Assembly (NCBI GenBank): GCA_030834835.1
Contig: JAUQXD010000350.1
Span: 1 to 18,648, forward strand
From: Thermoflexales bacterium
GTDB taxonomy: Bacteria > Chloroflexota > Anaerolineae > Fen-1058
DNA length: 18,648 nt
Direction: 5' to 3'
Shown in pieces: positions 8,375-15,392 of the stretch. The notes under the pieces are model-generated. The model ran no database searches and was not told the DNA's origin. It saw only the letters and a list, made by a program, of their open reading frames with translations. The translations under genes were made by a program, and so were the position numbers. The stretch's first letter is position 1; each line of letters begins with the position of its first letter.

Positions 8375-9670
8375 TCATTTCCCGTTATGCGGGTACTGCG
8401 GCGGATGCAATTCCAATCCGCGCGGCAGTTTGTGATGATCGCTGTCCGCATAGGTGATATTGTGCGAGAGCACCTTCTCGGTCCGCGACCCCACCAGCAG
8501 CACATCGGACTCGATGGTACGCGCCGGGAAGATAATCAGCCCCGCGCCCAGGCGGCAATTGTGGCCCACGCACCCGCCGATCACCGGCAGATTCAAGTCC
8601 ACCAGTTGATCGCGATAAAACACCTTGATCGGGCGCGGCACCAGATTGAAATCCGTAAACGTGGAACCGGCCCCGATGAACGTATCGCGCCCCACCACGC
8701 ACATCTGCAAACAGGTGTTTTGCGCCACCATCGAATTCTCGCCGAGCGAGGTCATGAACAGCGACGCCCGGAACGGCAGGAATGAGCCATCACCCACCAC
8801 GCTCAGCATTAGCTGACAGCCCTGCGCCACCGACACGTTATTGCCGATCACACAGTTGTCAATCACCGCGCCCGGGCCGACGAACACATTGTTGCCAATC
8901 GTCGTCGGGCCGTGGATGACAGCCGTCGGATCGATCCGCACATCCTTGCCAATCTTCACCAGCGCCGGGCTGGAGATCGCCTTCTTGCGCTGCACCATCG
9001 CGCTCAACAACACGCGCAACTTCGGCACTGTCCGCTCGATCTCTTTTTCGGCGCGCGCGCCTTCAGCAAACACGCCAAACGGCACATTGGCGATGAACAG
9101 ATGCACCCAGTGCTCGATCGATAGAAACGCCCGGCGCGGAATCTGATACGTCAGGTCCCCTTGATTGGGCGCCATGTACTTGGGCACGTTATAGTAACCG
9201 ATTTCTCTGGCCAGCGTATCCACCACCAGCGGCCGTGGATTAGGTTCTTTGCCGTGAGGGAAGTACCACAGATCGGCCACCAGCAGGTCGCCCTCGGTGA
9301 AGCCTTTTTCCAGCCGGATGCCGCTTTGCAGCGGCAGCGCGTGCGTCTTGATGGCCGGATCGTTGGGCGAGAAAGCCACCCGGCACGCTTTGCCCAGCGA
9401 GCGGGCGCGCTTCAAAAAATGATCAATAAATGCCTGATCGAAAAACAGGTTATCGCGATAAACGATCGATTCCACCCGATCGGATGGCATCGCTTCCAAC
9501 GAGGAGGTCTCGCGCTCTTCGCGCGTATAAGAGGCCAGCACATCCCGCTGAAACAGCCACAGGGGCTTATTCAGAATTCGCAGATCGCGCGCCGGTTCGT
9601 TAAACGGTGAGATCGGGCGCAGATCGCGGATGACGATGCGGCGCAGGGTGCGTTCTTTTTGGGCGGGCAT
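8375..9670 (-). CDS. Hexapeptide-repeat (left-handed beta-helix) protein with GlmU-like architecture
   Basis: A protein of 431 residues from the ATG at 9670. The C-terminal part, about 237-400, consists of hexapeptide repeats typical of acyltransferase and sugar-nucleotide beta-helix proteins (IGKDVRIDPTAVIHGPTTIG, then VGPGAVIDNCVIGNN and VGRDTFIGAGS). The N-terminal part begins IVIRDLRPISPFNEPARDLR and resembles a sugar-nucleotidyltransferase layout, but I see no clear GxGTR nucleotide-binding loop. It may be a divergent NTP-transferase-like or binding domain. The frame is open 31 codons further upstream, but that stretch lacks family features. No Shine-Dalgarno is evident before the ATG, so the start is uncertain. 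The stop lies 46 bases before the acyl-ACP reductase-like start, suggesting a shared transcript and perhaps a shared acyl or sugar-lipid pathway. Confidence 0.75.
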   Translation of the reverse strand: MPAQKERTLRRIVIRDLRPISPFNEPARDLRILNKPLWLFQRDVLASYTREERETSSLEAMPSDRVESIVYRDNLFFDQAFIDHFLKRARSLGKACRVAFSPNDPAIKTHALPLQSGIRLEKGFTEGDLLVADLWYFPHGKEPNPRPLVVDTLAREIGYYNVPKYMAPNQGDLTYQIPRRAFLSIEHWVHLFIANVPFGVFAEGARAEKEIERTVPKLRVLLSAMVQRKKAISSPALVKIGKDVRIDPTAVIHGPTTIGNNVFVGPGAVIDNCVIGNNVSVAQGCQLMLSVVGDGSFLPFRASLFMTSLGENSMVAQNTCLQMCVVGRDTFIGAGSTFTDFNLVPRPIKVFYRDQLVDLNLPVIGGCVGHNCRLGAGLIIFPARTIESDVLLVGSRTEKVLSHNITYADSDHHKLPRGLELHPPQYPHNGK

Positions 9671-9838
9671 AGGGCGCAGGAGACACTGTGCGGCGAGGCG
9701 AGTGAAGGCTAAGCCAGGATAAAGCTGTATAAGACCGGCGCCTGGCCACCGACCACCAACCACTAACAGTTAAGGGCTAGCCACTCACGGTCTGTCTCCA
9801 ACCTCCACCTTAACAAAAATTCCTCAAGACAACCTGAC
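9671..9838. other. Intergenic gap between two minus-strand gene groups
   Basis: The 168 bases between the V4R gene stop and the hexapeptide-repeat gene start contain no convincing gene, promoter or intrinsic terminator. They hold a C-rich CACC/CAAC stretch (9745-9763) and a short TTAACAAAAATTCC stretch. Since all neighbours run in the same direction, this gap may separate two transcription units. Confidence 0.5.
9746..9761 (-). repeat. Five GG runs, possible two-layer G-quadruplex
   Basis: Read on the minus strand, the sequence is GGTTGGTGGTCGGTGG: five GG runs separated by one or two bases. Two-layer G-quadruplexes such as the thrombin aptamer have this spacing. It lies about 75 bases upstream of the hexapeptide-repeat gene start, so it could be in that gene's leader. 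Formation is not shown by sequence alone; it may be a low-complexity intergenic remnant. Confidence 0.4.
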
Positions 9839-10528
9839 CTAATCTAACGGTCGCTTATTGACCACAATCAAACACTGCGGATCACCTTTGGCAATGCACT
9901 GCACTTCTTCCACGTGAAAACTCTTGCCGCTGCTGACCCAGTACAGGCCCTCTTGCAAGATACCCACGGCCAGATGACAGCACGGCTCTTCGGCGTGGCG
10001 ATTCCAGCAAACCGGGCACCGATCGATAATCCACAGATATTGATCGGCTTCTTCACCCAGCCGCACGATCTGATCGCTAAACTTGTTAAACGTCTCGGCA
10101 AAAACCTCAAAGCCGACTTTCAGCTTCATGCCCAGCGGCAGCAATCGAAACGCCAGATCGGCGATGCCCAGTACCGGGCCAAATTCCTTGATGCCATATT
10201 TGAAGCACGCCCGGCCCGCTCGCAATGCCAGGCCGCGCGAGCCGCGCGGCCCATACATTTCATCCAGCGCCTGCTGGATCGCGCCGACCTCTTCAAACGT
10301 AAACTGGCGATCGAAATTGTTGGGCGGATAGCTGTTGACCAGGTTCTTCAACCGCGCCAGATTCAAAATGGCATTGACGCCATTCCGGCCCATTACCTCT
10401 TCCATCGCCAACAAAATGATGCGGCCCATTTTGTTGGGGTAGAAAAAGTGCCGATCGCTGGCCGGGCGAATGTTGCCCGCCGTGTCCAGCGGCGGCACGG
10501 AATCAAACGGTTCGGTCATCACGCTCAC
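9839..10528 (-). CDS. V4R-domain protein (4-vinyl reductase family), Cys-rich C-terminus
   Basis: This 229-residue protein has its V4R domain over roughly the C-terminal two thirds. V4R domains bind small hydrophobic ligands and occur in BchJ-like proteins and in sensors. Visible landmarks are FGPVLGIADLAFRLLPLG in the middle and a Cys cluster: C171 and C174 (CPVC), C183 and C184, C211 and C219. The cluster is suited to metal binding. The N-terminal part includes FYPNKMGRIILLAMEEVMGR, a common lead-in to this domain. The GTG start at 10528 overlaps the hydrolase stop by one base within GTGA, suggesting translational coupling. An ATG at 10519 is the alternative start. No enzymatic activity can be assigned; a sensory or ligand-binding role beside the GTPase is inferred. 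Confidence 0.82.
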   Translation of the reverse strand: MSVMTEPFDSVPPLDTAGNIRPASDRHFFYPNKMGRIILLAMEEVMGRNGVNAILNLARLKNLVNSYPPNNFDRQFTFEEVGAIQQALDEMYGPRGSRGLALRAGRACFKYGIKEFGPVLGIADLAFRLLPLGMKLKVGFEVFAETFNKFSDQIVRLGEEADQYLWIIDRCPVCWNRHAEEPCCHLAVGILQEGLYWVSSGKSFHVEEVQCIAKGDPQCLIVVNKRPLD

Positions 10529-11343
10529 ACTCGATTAGCGGGCGGCGCGTCACCGGCCAGGAACTGACGCACCGCCGCGTTAAACAGGTCCGGCTCATCC
10601 AGCATGGGAAAATGCCGCGATTGCGCCAGCATCACCACGTTTGAGCCGGGCACCATCTGGCTCAGCACGTCAATCTGCTTCGGGTTCACGATGTTGTCAT
10701 GCTGGCCGTAAACCCCCAGAACGGGGGCGGTCAACTGACCTAACTGCTCACTGAGATCCGTATGGCGCAAATCGCCGATGCTGCGGAAGAACGATTCCAT
10801 GCTGGTCTTGTCAACGTCGTGCAGCAGCATCTTGCGCACGCGCTCGTTATCGCCGGCGGTGTTGATGCGCACCAGTGTTGTCACAATCAGGCGCGTCACC
10901 GAGGGCACGCTCTGGGCCAGCTGCACCCAGTTCAACGCGGCCAGCCGCAAGAAGAAATTGAGCGATCGCCCCTGAATCGGCGACCCGACCACGCCCACCT
11001 TTGTGATGCGATGGGGATACTTTAAGGCAAAGTCCAGCGCCACGGTGCCGCCCATGGAGTGCCCCAGCACCGGCGCGCGCTCGATGCCCAGAATCTCCAT
11101 GAATTGATCGACCATTTGAACGTATGATTCGACCTTGAACGGCGGCGTATTCTGCTTGCCCGATTCGCCAAACCCCCAGAAATCAAGCGCATAGACCTTG
11201 TAGCGCCCGTTCTCGGCCAGGTCAATCATCACGTCCTGCCACACGCCCCAGGAATTAATCCAGCCGTGCAGCAAAATAACGGGCCGCCCCCGGCCATACG
11301 CCTCATAATGCACGATACCCTGGGAGGTGACGATCGAACTCAT
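10525..11343 (-). CDS. Alpha/beta hydrolase
   Basis: A 272-residue alpha/beta-hydrolase. The oxyanion-hole motif HGW is at 26-28, the nucleophile elbow is GHSMGG with Ser 96, the acid is probably Asp 216 (YGQHDNIV), and the catalytic base is His 244 (SRHFPMLDEP). The DFWGFGES stretch at 54-61 is typical of esterase or C-C hydrolase-like members. The substrate cannot be told from the sequence. The frame is open another 37 codons upstream, but that part is Arg/Cys-rich and overlaps the GTPase gene, so the ATG at 11343 is preferred although it lacks a clear ribosome site. It follows the GTPase gene by 31 bases and overlaps the V4R gene, so all three are likely one transcript. Confidence 0.88.
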   Translation of the reverse strand: MSSIVTSQGIVHYEAYGRGRPVILLHGWINSWGVWQDVMIDLAENGRYKVYALDFWGFGESGKQNTPPFKVESYVQMVDQFMEILGIERAPVLGHSMGGTVALDFALKYPHRITKVGVVGSPIQGRSLNFFLRLAALNWVQLAQSVPSVTRLIVTTLVRINTAGDNERVRKMLLHDVDKTSMESFFRSIGDLRHTDLSEQLGQLTAPVLGVYGQHDNIVNPKQIDVLSQMVPGSNVVMLAQSRHFPMLDEPDLFNAAVRQFLAGDAPPANRV

Positions 11344-11374
11344 CGCACAGCCAACTGTCTGCGCCGGGCTGTCG

Positions 11375-11917
11375 CTAGTCCGACTGCGTGTCCATCGTCT
11401 CCAAAATCGAGTACAACAGTTCCAACAGCACGGCCTTGACCGTTTCCCGGTCATTGGCCACGCACGGCAGCACCTTGATGTTCTGATCGATCTTCAGGGC
11501 GATGCGCAGATCGTCGGGCTGCCACGCATCTTCGTGATCTTGCTTGTTGGCCGAGATCACATACGGGGTGGCCGCGTAACCGCGGAACGTATCCAGAATG
11601 CTGCGGGCTTCGCGGAACGTCTCGGGCCGCGAGCTGTCCACAATGACGATGAAGCCCAGCATGCCCTCCGACAGGATTTCCCACATGAAGTCAAAGCGCT
11701 TCTGGCCGGGCGTGCCAAACAGATACAGCACCAGATCGTCATCGACCGTGATACGGCCGAAGTCCATCGCCACGGTCGTGGCTTCCTTCTGCGACTTCTC
11801 CGCGTCCGATGAAATCTTGCGCTCAGTCGAGACCACATCGATCTCGCTGATCGTGCGGATAAACTCGGTCTTGCCCGCCGAAAACGGGCCGGTGATTACC
11901 ATCTTCACTGTCTGCAT
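11375..11917 (-). CDS. Small Ras-like GTPase (MglA/CvnD type)
   Basis: A 180-residue GTP-binding switch protein. The P-loop GPFSAGKT is at 10-17, a switch Thr pair at 47-48 (KEATTVAMDFG), the G3 region is FGTPGQKRF (67-75) and the G4 motif NKQD is at 124-127. Having GTPGQ in place of DxxG is common in bacterial MglA and conservon GTPases, which are partnered by Roadblock, DUF742 or DUF4388 proteins. The start is supported by GGAG five bases before the ATG. It begins 62 bases after the DUF4388 gene. No Roadblock/LC7 gene is seen in the window. Role: probably a signalling switch linking the DUF4388 protein to a downstream effector; the target is unknown. Confidence 0.92.
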   Translation of the reverse strand: MQTVKMVITGPFSAGKTEFIRTISEIDVVSTERKISSDAEKSQKEATTVAMDFGRITVDDDLVLYLFGTPGQKRFDFMWEILSEGMLGFIVIVDSSRPETFREARSILDTFRGYAATPYVISANKQDHEDAWQPDDLRIALKIDQNIKVLPCVANDRETVKAVLLELLYSILETMDTQSD

Positions 11918-11979
11918 GATGACTCCGCGGTCACTCTAAGATGAAGTAGCGCCTGCACTCTCGTGTGGCCTGTCAGCGG

Positions 11980-12798
11980 TTATAAGCGCTTGATACGATC
12001 GATCAGGCGGTTAACGACTGATCGCTTTTCTTCTTTGTTCAGCGTCGGCGCGGCTGGCGCGCGTGCGCCTGGCGGCGGTGTCGCCGTACCCGCCGGCACG
12101 ATCAGCTCAACCAGGCCGGCCTGCAACATGCCGTACACAATCTTGCGAATCTGAAACTCGCTCATGCCGTTGGCCTGCATGATTTGCCTGATGGAGTTCT
12201 TGGGATTGATGTACGACACCACGCGCCATTCATCCACGCTCAGATTCACGTTCCGCAGGCGCGCATCGGGCCGATCGGTGAAGCGGAGGGTCACATCCAG
12301 ATTGGGCAGCTCTTCCTGCAGCTTCTCCGACTCTTTCAGCCGCCGGGTGCCCTCCATAATGATGTTATCCAGATTGATCGGCGGCTCGGCCAGCAGGCGA
12401 TCATCGGGCAGCACGTTCGGCTCAAACCGGAACAGGCCGTCGGCAATCGCAAACAGGCGCTCCACCACGTCCTTCACGTTGTTGCGCACCATCTGATCAA
12501 GATCGGCCTTGGTCAGCAGCCCGGCCTGGATCAGCATCGCGCTCAACTCCCGATCGGACTTGTTGCCCGGAATCTGCTTGCCCTGATCAGCCGTGATGCG
12601 CCCGGATTTAATCAACAGCCCCACCAGCCGGCCATCGGCGCCATCCGTCGTGGCAAACACAAGTTTCCCCTCGCGAAACGCAATGCGGGCCGCGTTGCCG
12701 CGCCCGTCGATGGCCAGGGTGCCCGTTTTGCGCGCCAGGTGAATTAAATTCAGCAACTGGGTAAAGCTGAAGTCGTGTAAATTACCCTTCAGTGCCAT
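11980..12798 (-). CDS. DUF4388 (PATAN-like) protein with C-terminal winged-helix-like region
   Basis: A 272-residue soluble protein. Residues 1 to about 75 have the DUF4388 pattern: LKGNLHDFSFTQLLNLIHLA, then TGTLAIDGRG, IAFREGKLVFATT and GLLIKSGRIT. A second module at about 80-130 (SAMLIQAGLLTKADLDQMV, then VVERLFAIADGLFRFEP) is also usual in this family. Residues about 185-235 look like a winged helix (SVDEWRVVSYIN, then GMSEFQIRKIVYGMLQAGLVEL). A Pro/Ala linker and a basic tail (KRSVVNRLIDRIKRL) end the protein. DUF4388 proteins commonly sit beside Ras-like GTPases in signalling loci, as here. An AAGGCGG ribosome site lies 7 bases before the ATG, and a strong promoter lies 160 bases upstream, making this the likely first gene of the minus-strand transcript. 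Confidence 0.88.
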   Translation of the reverse strand: MALKGNLHDFSFTQLLNLIHLARKTGTLAIDGRGNAARIAFREGKLVFATTDGADGRLVGLLIKSGRITADQGKQIPGNKSDRELSAMLIQAGLLTKADLDQMVRNNVKDVVERLFAIADGLFRFEPNVLPDDRLLAEPPINLDNIIMEGTRRLKESEKLQEELPNLDVTLRFTDRPDARLRNVNLSVDEWRVVSYINPKNSIRQIMQANGMSEFQIRKIVYGMLQAGLVELIVPAGTATPPPGARAPAAPTLNKEEKRSVVNRLIDRIKRL

Positions 12799-12834
12799 AA
12801 CAATCCGCCTTCGATACAGCCGTCAGGATGACGC

Positions 12835-12847
12835 CGTCAAATTGACG
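12835..12847. promoter_or_regulatory. Perfect palindrome CGTCAA-A-TTGACG
   Basis: Two 6-base arms around one central base form a perfect inverted repeat in the leader of the DUF4388 gene, about 40 bases before its ATG. Its size fits an operator half-site pair or a small RNA hairpin. No regulator can be named. Confidence 0.45.
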
Positions 12848-12860
12848 AGGAAGATGGGGC

Positions 12861-12898
12861 CGAAACACAAGCCAGCTCGATCGAAACACGATCCAGCT
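12861..12898. repeat. Direct repeat, two 17-base copies, 21-base period
   Basis: The two copies, CGAAACACAAGCCAGCT (12861-12877) and CGAAACACGATCCAGCT (12882-12898), match at 15 of 17 bases. The period is exactly two helical turns. They lie between the minus-strand promoter and the DUF4388 start. Phased repeats of this sort often bind a regulator as adjacent dimers, or they arose by local duplication. Confidence 0.6.
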
Positions 12899-12955
12899 GC
12901 CGCCTGAGGACACCCCTTAGACATGCTTAGTTGGTGTGCCTACCATAACGTGTGG

Positions 12956-12984
12956 ATTATACATTCTCTCCATAGACAAGTCAA
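12956..12984 (-). promoter_or_regulatory. Near-consensus sigma70-type promoter for the minus-strand operon
   Basis: Read on the minus strand, TTGACT (12979-12984) and TATAAT (12956-12961) are separated by exactly 17 bases. Transcription would begin near 12949, leaving a leader of about 150 bases before the DUF4388 ATG at 12798. That leader contains the direct repeat and the palindrome listed separately. Confidence 0.75.
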
Positions 12985-13059
12985 TTTTGCTGGCGGAATT
13001 TTTCGCCGAGCTATTCGCCAGCACACAATCGCTCGCTGCCTCGTTCAACCCACTGCCTA

Positions 13060-13068
13060 TGCTATAAT
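13060..13068 (+). promoter_or_regulatory. Extended -10 promoter TGCTATAAT for the DUF3048 gene
   Basis: A perfect TATAAT at 13063-13068 is preceded by TGC, giving an extended -10 element, which can work without a good -35 box; none is seen 17 bases upstream. Transcription would start near 13075, just before the AGGAG ribosome site at about 13084 and the ATG at 13096. Confidence 0.65.
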
Positions 13069-13095
13069 CGCGCCAATTCTGACCAGGAGTACTCC

Positions 13096-14304
13096 ATGTC
13101 GAGCTTACGTTTGATCAGGTGGTCGATGTTCATTACACTGGCGATCTCGCTCGCGGCCTGTGACACCCCGACCGTTCCCGCGGCGCCAACGGCCCCCACT
13201 GCGGCCCCGCTTGCCACCCAGCGGCCTATCGTCAAACCCACCGTTACACCAATTTCATCACCGACCCTGGCACCGACAGCAACTCCGGTCGCCACGGCTG
13301 CCCCTACCCCGGACAGCCGCATCATGACCACCTTCGCCGCCGACGTGAATCCGTTGACGGGTGAGACAGTGGCCGATCCCGCGGTGCTCAATCGCCGGCC
13401 GCTCGCCATCAAGATCGGTGATATGCTCGGCTATGATATTCGCCCCCAGGCCGGCGTTAGCTTTGCCGATTGGGTCGTCGAGCATTCGACGGAAGCCGGC
13501 GACACACCGCGTTGGACGGCCATTTTCTACAGTCAAACGCCCGCGCGCGTCGGCGGCACCCGATCGTGCCGCATCATCGACACGGAAATCCCTGCCATCT
13601 TCAGTTCGCTGCTCGCCTGCTCCGGCATGTCTGGCGGTACGCGCGAGTTCTATATCAAGCCCAGTGATTTCAACCAGGAAAAGCGCTTCTTCTCGCCTGA
13701 TTTCGGCGATTGGACGCCGATGTTTTATCGGACCAACGACAGCGTACCGCCGCTGAACATGTTCGTCAATCCAGCCGAAATCTGGAAGGAAGCCGATAAG
13801 CGCGGGGCCAATACTCGACCCGATCTGAGCGGTTTGGCCTTCTCAACCCAGCCTCTTGCAGCCGGTCAGCCCGCCAGTGAATTCCAGGTGAAGTTCGGCT
13901 CGGAAACAGACACATGGAAATATGATCCGAAATCGACGGTCTGCGGTTCAGTGGCCGGCTGCTACTTGCGCTGGAGTGCGGGTGTGCCGCATACCGACGC
14001 AATTAACGGCCAGCAGCTCAACGCCGCCAACGTCCTTGTCATCTACGCCAACCACGTCGATGACGTACGTTTCTTGGAAGAAGACTACGGCAACCTCAAG
14101 CTCTTCGGCATTCAGATTCAACTGTGGAACAGCGGCTCGTTCAAACTGTTCCGGGACGGCCAGGTCTTTGACGGCACGTGGTCGCGCACCGAGCGCAATC
14201 AGATGTTAAAGTTCACGGACGCCGCCGGCAACCTGCTGCCGTTGAAGCCCGGCAAATCGTGGATCGAACTGCAGCGGCTGGACGCGCCGATTGACGTCAA
14301 GTAG
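13096..14304 (+). CDS. DUF3048 (YerB-like) lipoprotein
   Basis: A 402-residue exported protein. A signal peptide ends in the lipobox LAAC with Cys 22, then comes a low-complexity Pro/Thr/Ala linker (about 25-75). The DUF3048 N-terminal domain follows (NPLTGE, then NRRPLAIKIGDMLGYDIRPQ, FADWVVEHSTEAGDTPRW and VGGTRSCR). The C-terminal half has the second DUF3048 domain (WKYDPKS, YLRWSAGVPHTDAINGQQL, ANVLVIYA, then GTWSRTERNQMLKF). Family function is not well established; members are cell-surface lipoproteins, often of Firmicutes and Chloroflexota. The start is fixed by AGGAG six bases upstream and the promoter just before it. The gene is monocistronic, ended by a strong terminator at 14391-14430, and divergent from the minus-strand signalling operon. 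Confidence 0.92.
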   Translation: MSSLRLIRWSMFITLAISLAACDTPTVPAAPTAPTAAPLATQRPIVKPTVTPISSPTLAPTATPVATAAPTPDSRIMTTFAADVNPLTGETVADPAVLNRRPLAIKIGDMLGYDIRPQAGVSFADWVVEHSTEAGDTPRWTAIFYSQTPARVGGTRSCRIIDTEIPAIFSSLLACSGMSGGTREFYIKPSDFNQEKRFFSPDFGDWTPMFYRTNDSVPPLNMFVNPAEIWKEADKRGANTRPDLSGLAFSTQPLAAGQPASEFQVKFGSETDTWKYDPKSTVCGSVAGCYLRWSAGVPHTDAINGQQLNAANVLVIYANHVDDVRFLEEDYGNLKLFGIQIQLWNSGSFKLFRDGQVFDGTWSRTERNQMLKFTDAAGNLLPLKPGKSWIELQRLDAPIDVK

Positions 14305-14390
14305 CACCGCCGTCGCGCCCGATGATAGTGTAACTCAGAGTCGGCGCGGCATGTATTGCAAAGGCGTTACAGTTTGATTGCCCCTGCAAT

Positions 14391-14430
14391 AAAAAGGCCT
14401 GCCAGGTCGCGGAACCTGGCAGGCCTTTTT
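14391..14430. terminator. Strong intrinsic terminator, 12-bp GC stem flanked by A5/T5
   Basis: GGCCTGCCAGGT (14396-14407) pairs perfectly with ACCTGGCAGGCC (14414-14425) around a 6-base loop. Five A before and five T after extend the pairing to 17 bp and supply a U tract in both directions. It ends the DUF3048 transcript and could also stop minus-strand transcription from the right. Confidence 0.92.
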
Positions 14431-14930
14431 CAGGCCTCACGCCGCCCAACCCACTTTCAAGCCGCCTCTCGCGTTAAGTGAAATCCTCCAGATCCCAAAT
14501 TGTTAAGGCGATCTGGCAGATTGCGTCCCAGCGACATGATCGCCCGAATCGTAACTTTGTTCGATCGACAACCTGTCCGGACGATGATGCTGGCGGTTGA
14601 CGCAAAACAAAACGACGCAGAATACGCCCCATTGGGTAGTCTCTGCATCGTTAAACTTGATTTCAAGGGAGGAAGGCGTCTTCAGGGAGATGGGCTATTC
14701 AGTGGCGACTGATGGCGAACTTGACTCGGTCGAACATCTTGAGGATATTCCATCACAGGTGAGCGCGCCGTGTCACGAGGTTTAGATCGCAAGTGGATCG
14801 CAGTTTATGGGTGGGGCAGTCGGGTCGTACATTTCTAAACGAACACCGCCGTGCGCTATACTCTGCAAGTCGCAGCGTCTTGGTCGGCTCTACCACCCTG
14901 ACAGATTTGCGATTGGAGCATGTCGTCACG
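14431..14930. other. 500 bases without a recognisable gene
   Basis: Short frames of 60-80 codons exist on both strands, but none shows a known motif, a good ribosome site or convincing codon use. A 7-base inverted repeat CCAGATC/GATCTGG (14488-14494 and 14510-14516) and a TATACT box (14857-14862), with no -35 partner, are the only structures I see. Given the pseudogene that follows, this is probably decayed coding DNA or an old insertion scar. Confidence 0.5.
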
Positions 14931-15299
14931 ATGACTACACTACCGACCATCGCCCCGCAATCATTCGTCGATAAATGGCGGAGCGCCACGCTGAAAGAAC
15001 GCTCGGCCTATCAGGAACACTTCATCGATCTCTGCCGGCTGATCGGCCACCCGACGCCCGCCGAGGTGGATCCGACCGGCGAGAATTTCGCCTTCGAATA
15101 TGGCGCGGCCAAAACCAGGCGGCCAGGGCTTTGCATACGGGTGTCGCCTTCTTCGGTGCGCCGGCAGTGGGAAAAGGTTCAGACGACGGGCAGCAGCCTC
15201 TACCGCGTCACCAATGGCAAGATCGTCGAGCACTGGGCCAACATGGATTTCTTCGGCGTGCTGGCGCAACTTGGCGTCATCCCCATGCCGGGACTGTAG
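14931..15299 (+). pseudogene. Composite pseudogene: MmeI-like methyltransferase N-terminus joined to SnoaL-like C-terminus
   Basis: From the ATG at 14931, 62 codons match the N-terminus of class I/IIG DNA methyltransferases (QSFVDKWRSATLKERSAYQE, then HFIDLCRLIGHPTPAEVDPT and FEYGAAKT). Homology continues as GGQGFA in the +1 frame (15118-15135), implying one extra base near 15117. The sequence then switches abruptly to the end of a SnoaL-like polyketide-cyclase-family protein. That part starts as HTGVAFFGAPAVGK (15134-15175) and, after a one-base loss at the AAAA run (15172-15175), continues as KVQTTGSSLYRVTNGKIVEH, WANMDFFGVLAQLGVIPMPG and stop. By chance the first and last parts share a frame, so a 123-codon reading frame persists, but it makes neither protein. 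It lies upstream of another, longer methyltransferase gene at 16906. No function is expected. Confidence 0.8.
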
Positions 15300-15320
15300 C
15301 GATTCAAGCGGGTCAGAACA

Positions 15321-15350
15321 GCGCCGCCGATCGAGTCCGATCGGCGGCGC
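15321..15350. terminator. Hairpin, 13-bp perfect stem, 4-base loop
   Basis: GCGCCGCCGATCG (15321-15333) pairs with CGATCGGCGGCGC (15338-15350) around AGTC. There is no proper T run on either side (TTCAACTT follows on the plus strand), so termination efficiency is doubtful. Its place between the converging pseudogene and the tatA gene suggests a shared transcript end. Confidence 0.6.
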
Positions 15351-15392
15351 TTCAACTTCAAACATGGGCGTTTGAGTGGCAGGCAGTGTCAA

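Noticed and set aside
8329..8505. Upstream extension of the acyl-ACP reductase-like gene to an ATG at 8505
   Set aside because: It would overlap the hexapeptide-repeat gene by 130 bases, and the added residues are Arg/Cys-rich with no similarity to the family.
11344..11454. Upstream extension of the alpha/beta hydrolase to 11454
   Set aside because: It overlaps the end of the GTPase gene, and the added 37 residues show no hydrolase features.
14457..14785. Small frames on both strands between the terminator and the composite pseudogene
   Set aside because: There are no recognisable motifs, no supporting ribosome site and mutual overlap. A transposase remnant was considered, but no DDE motif or terminal inverted repeats could be seen.
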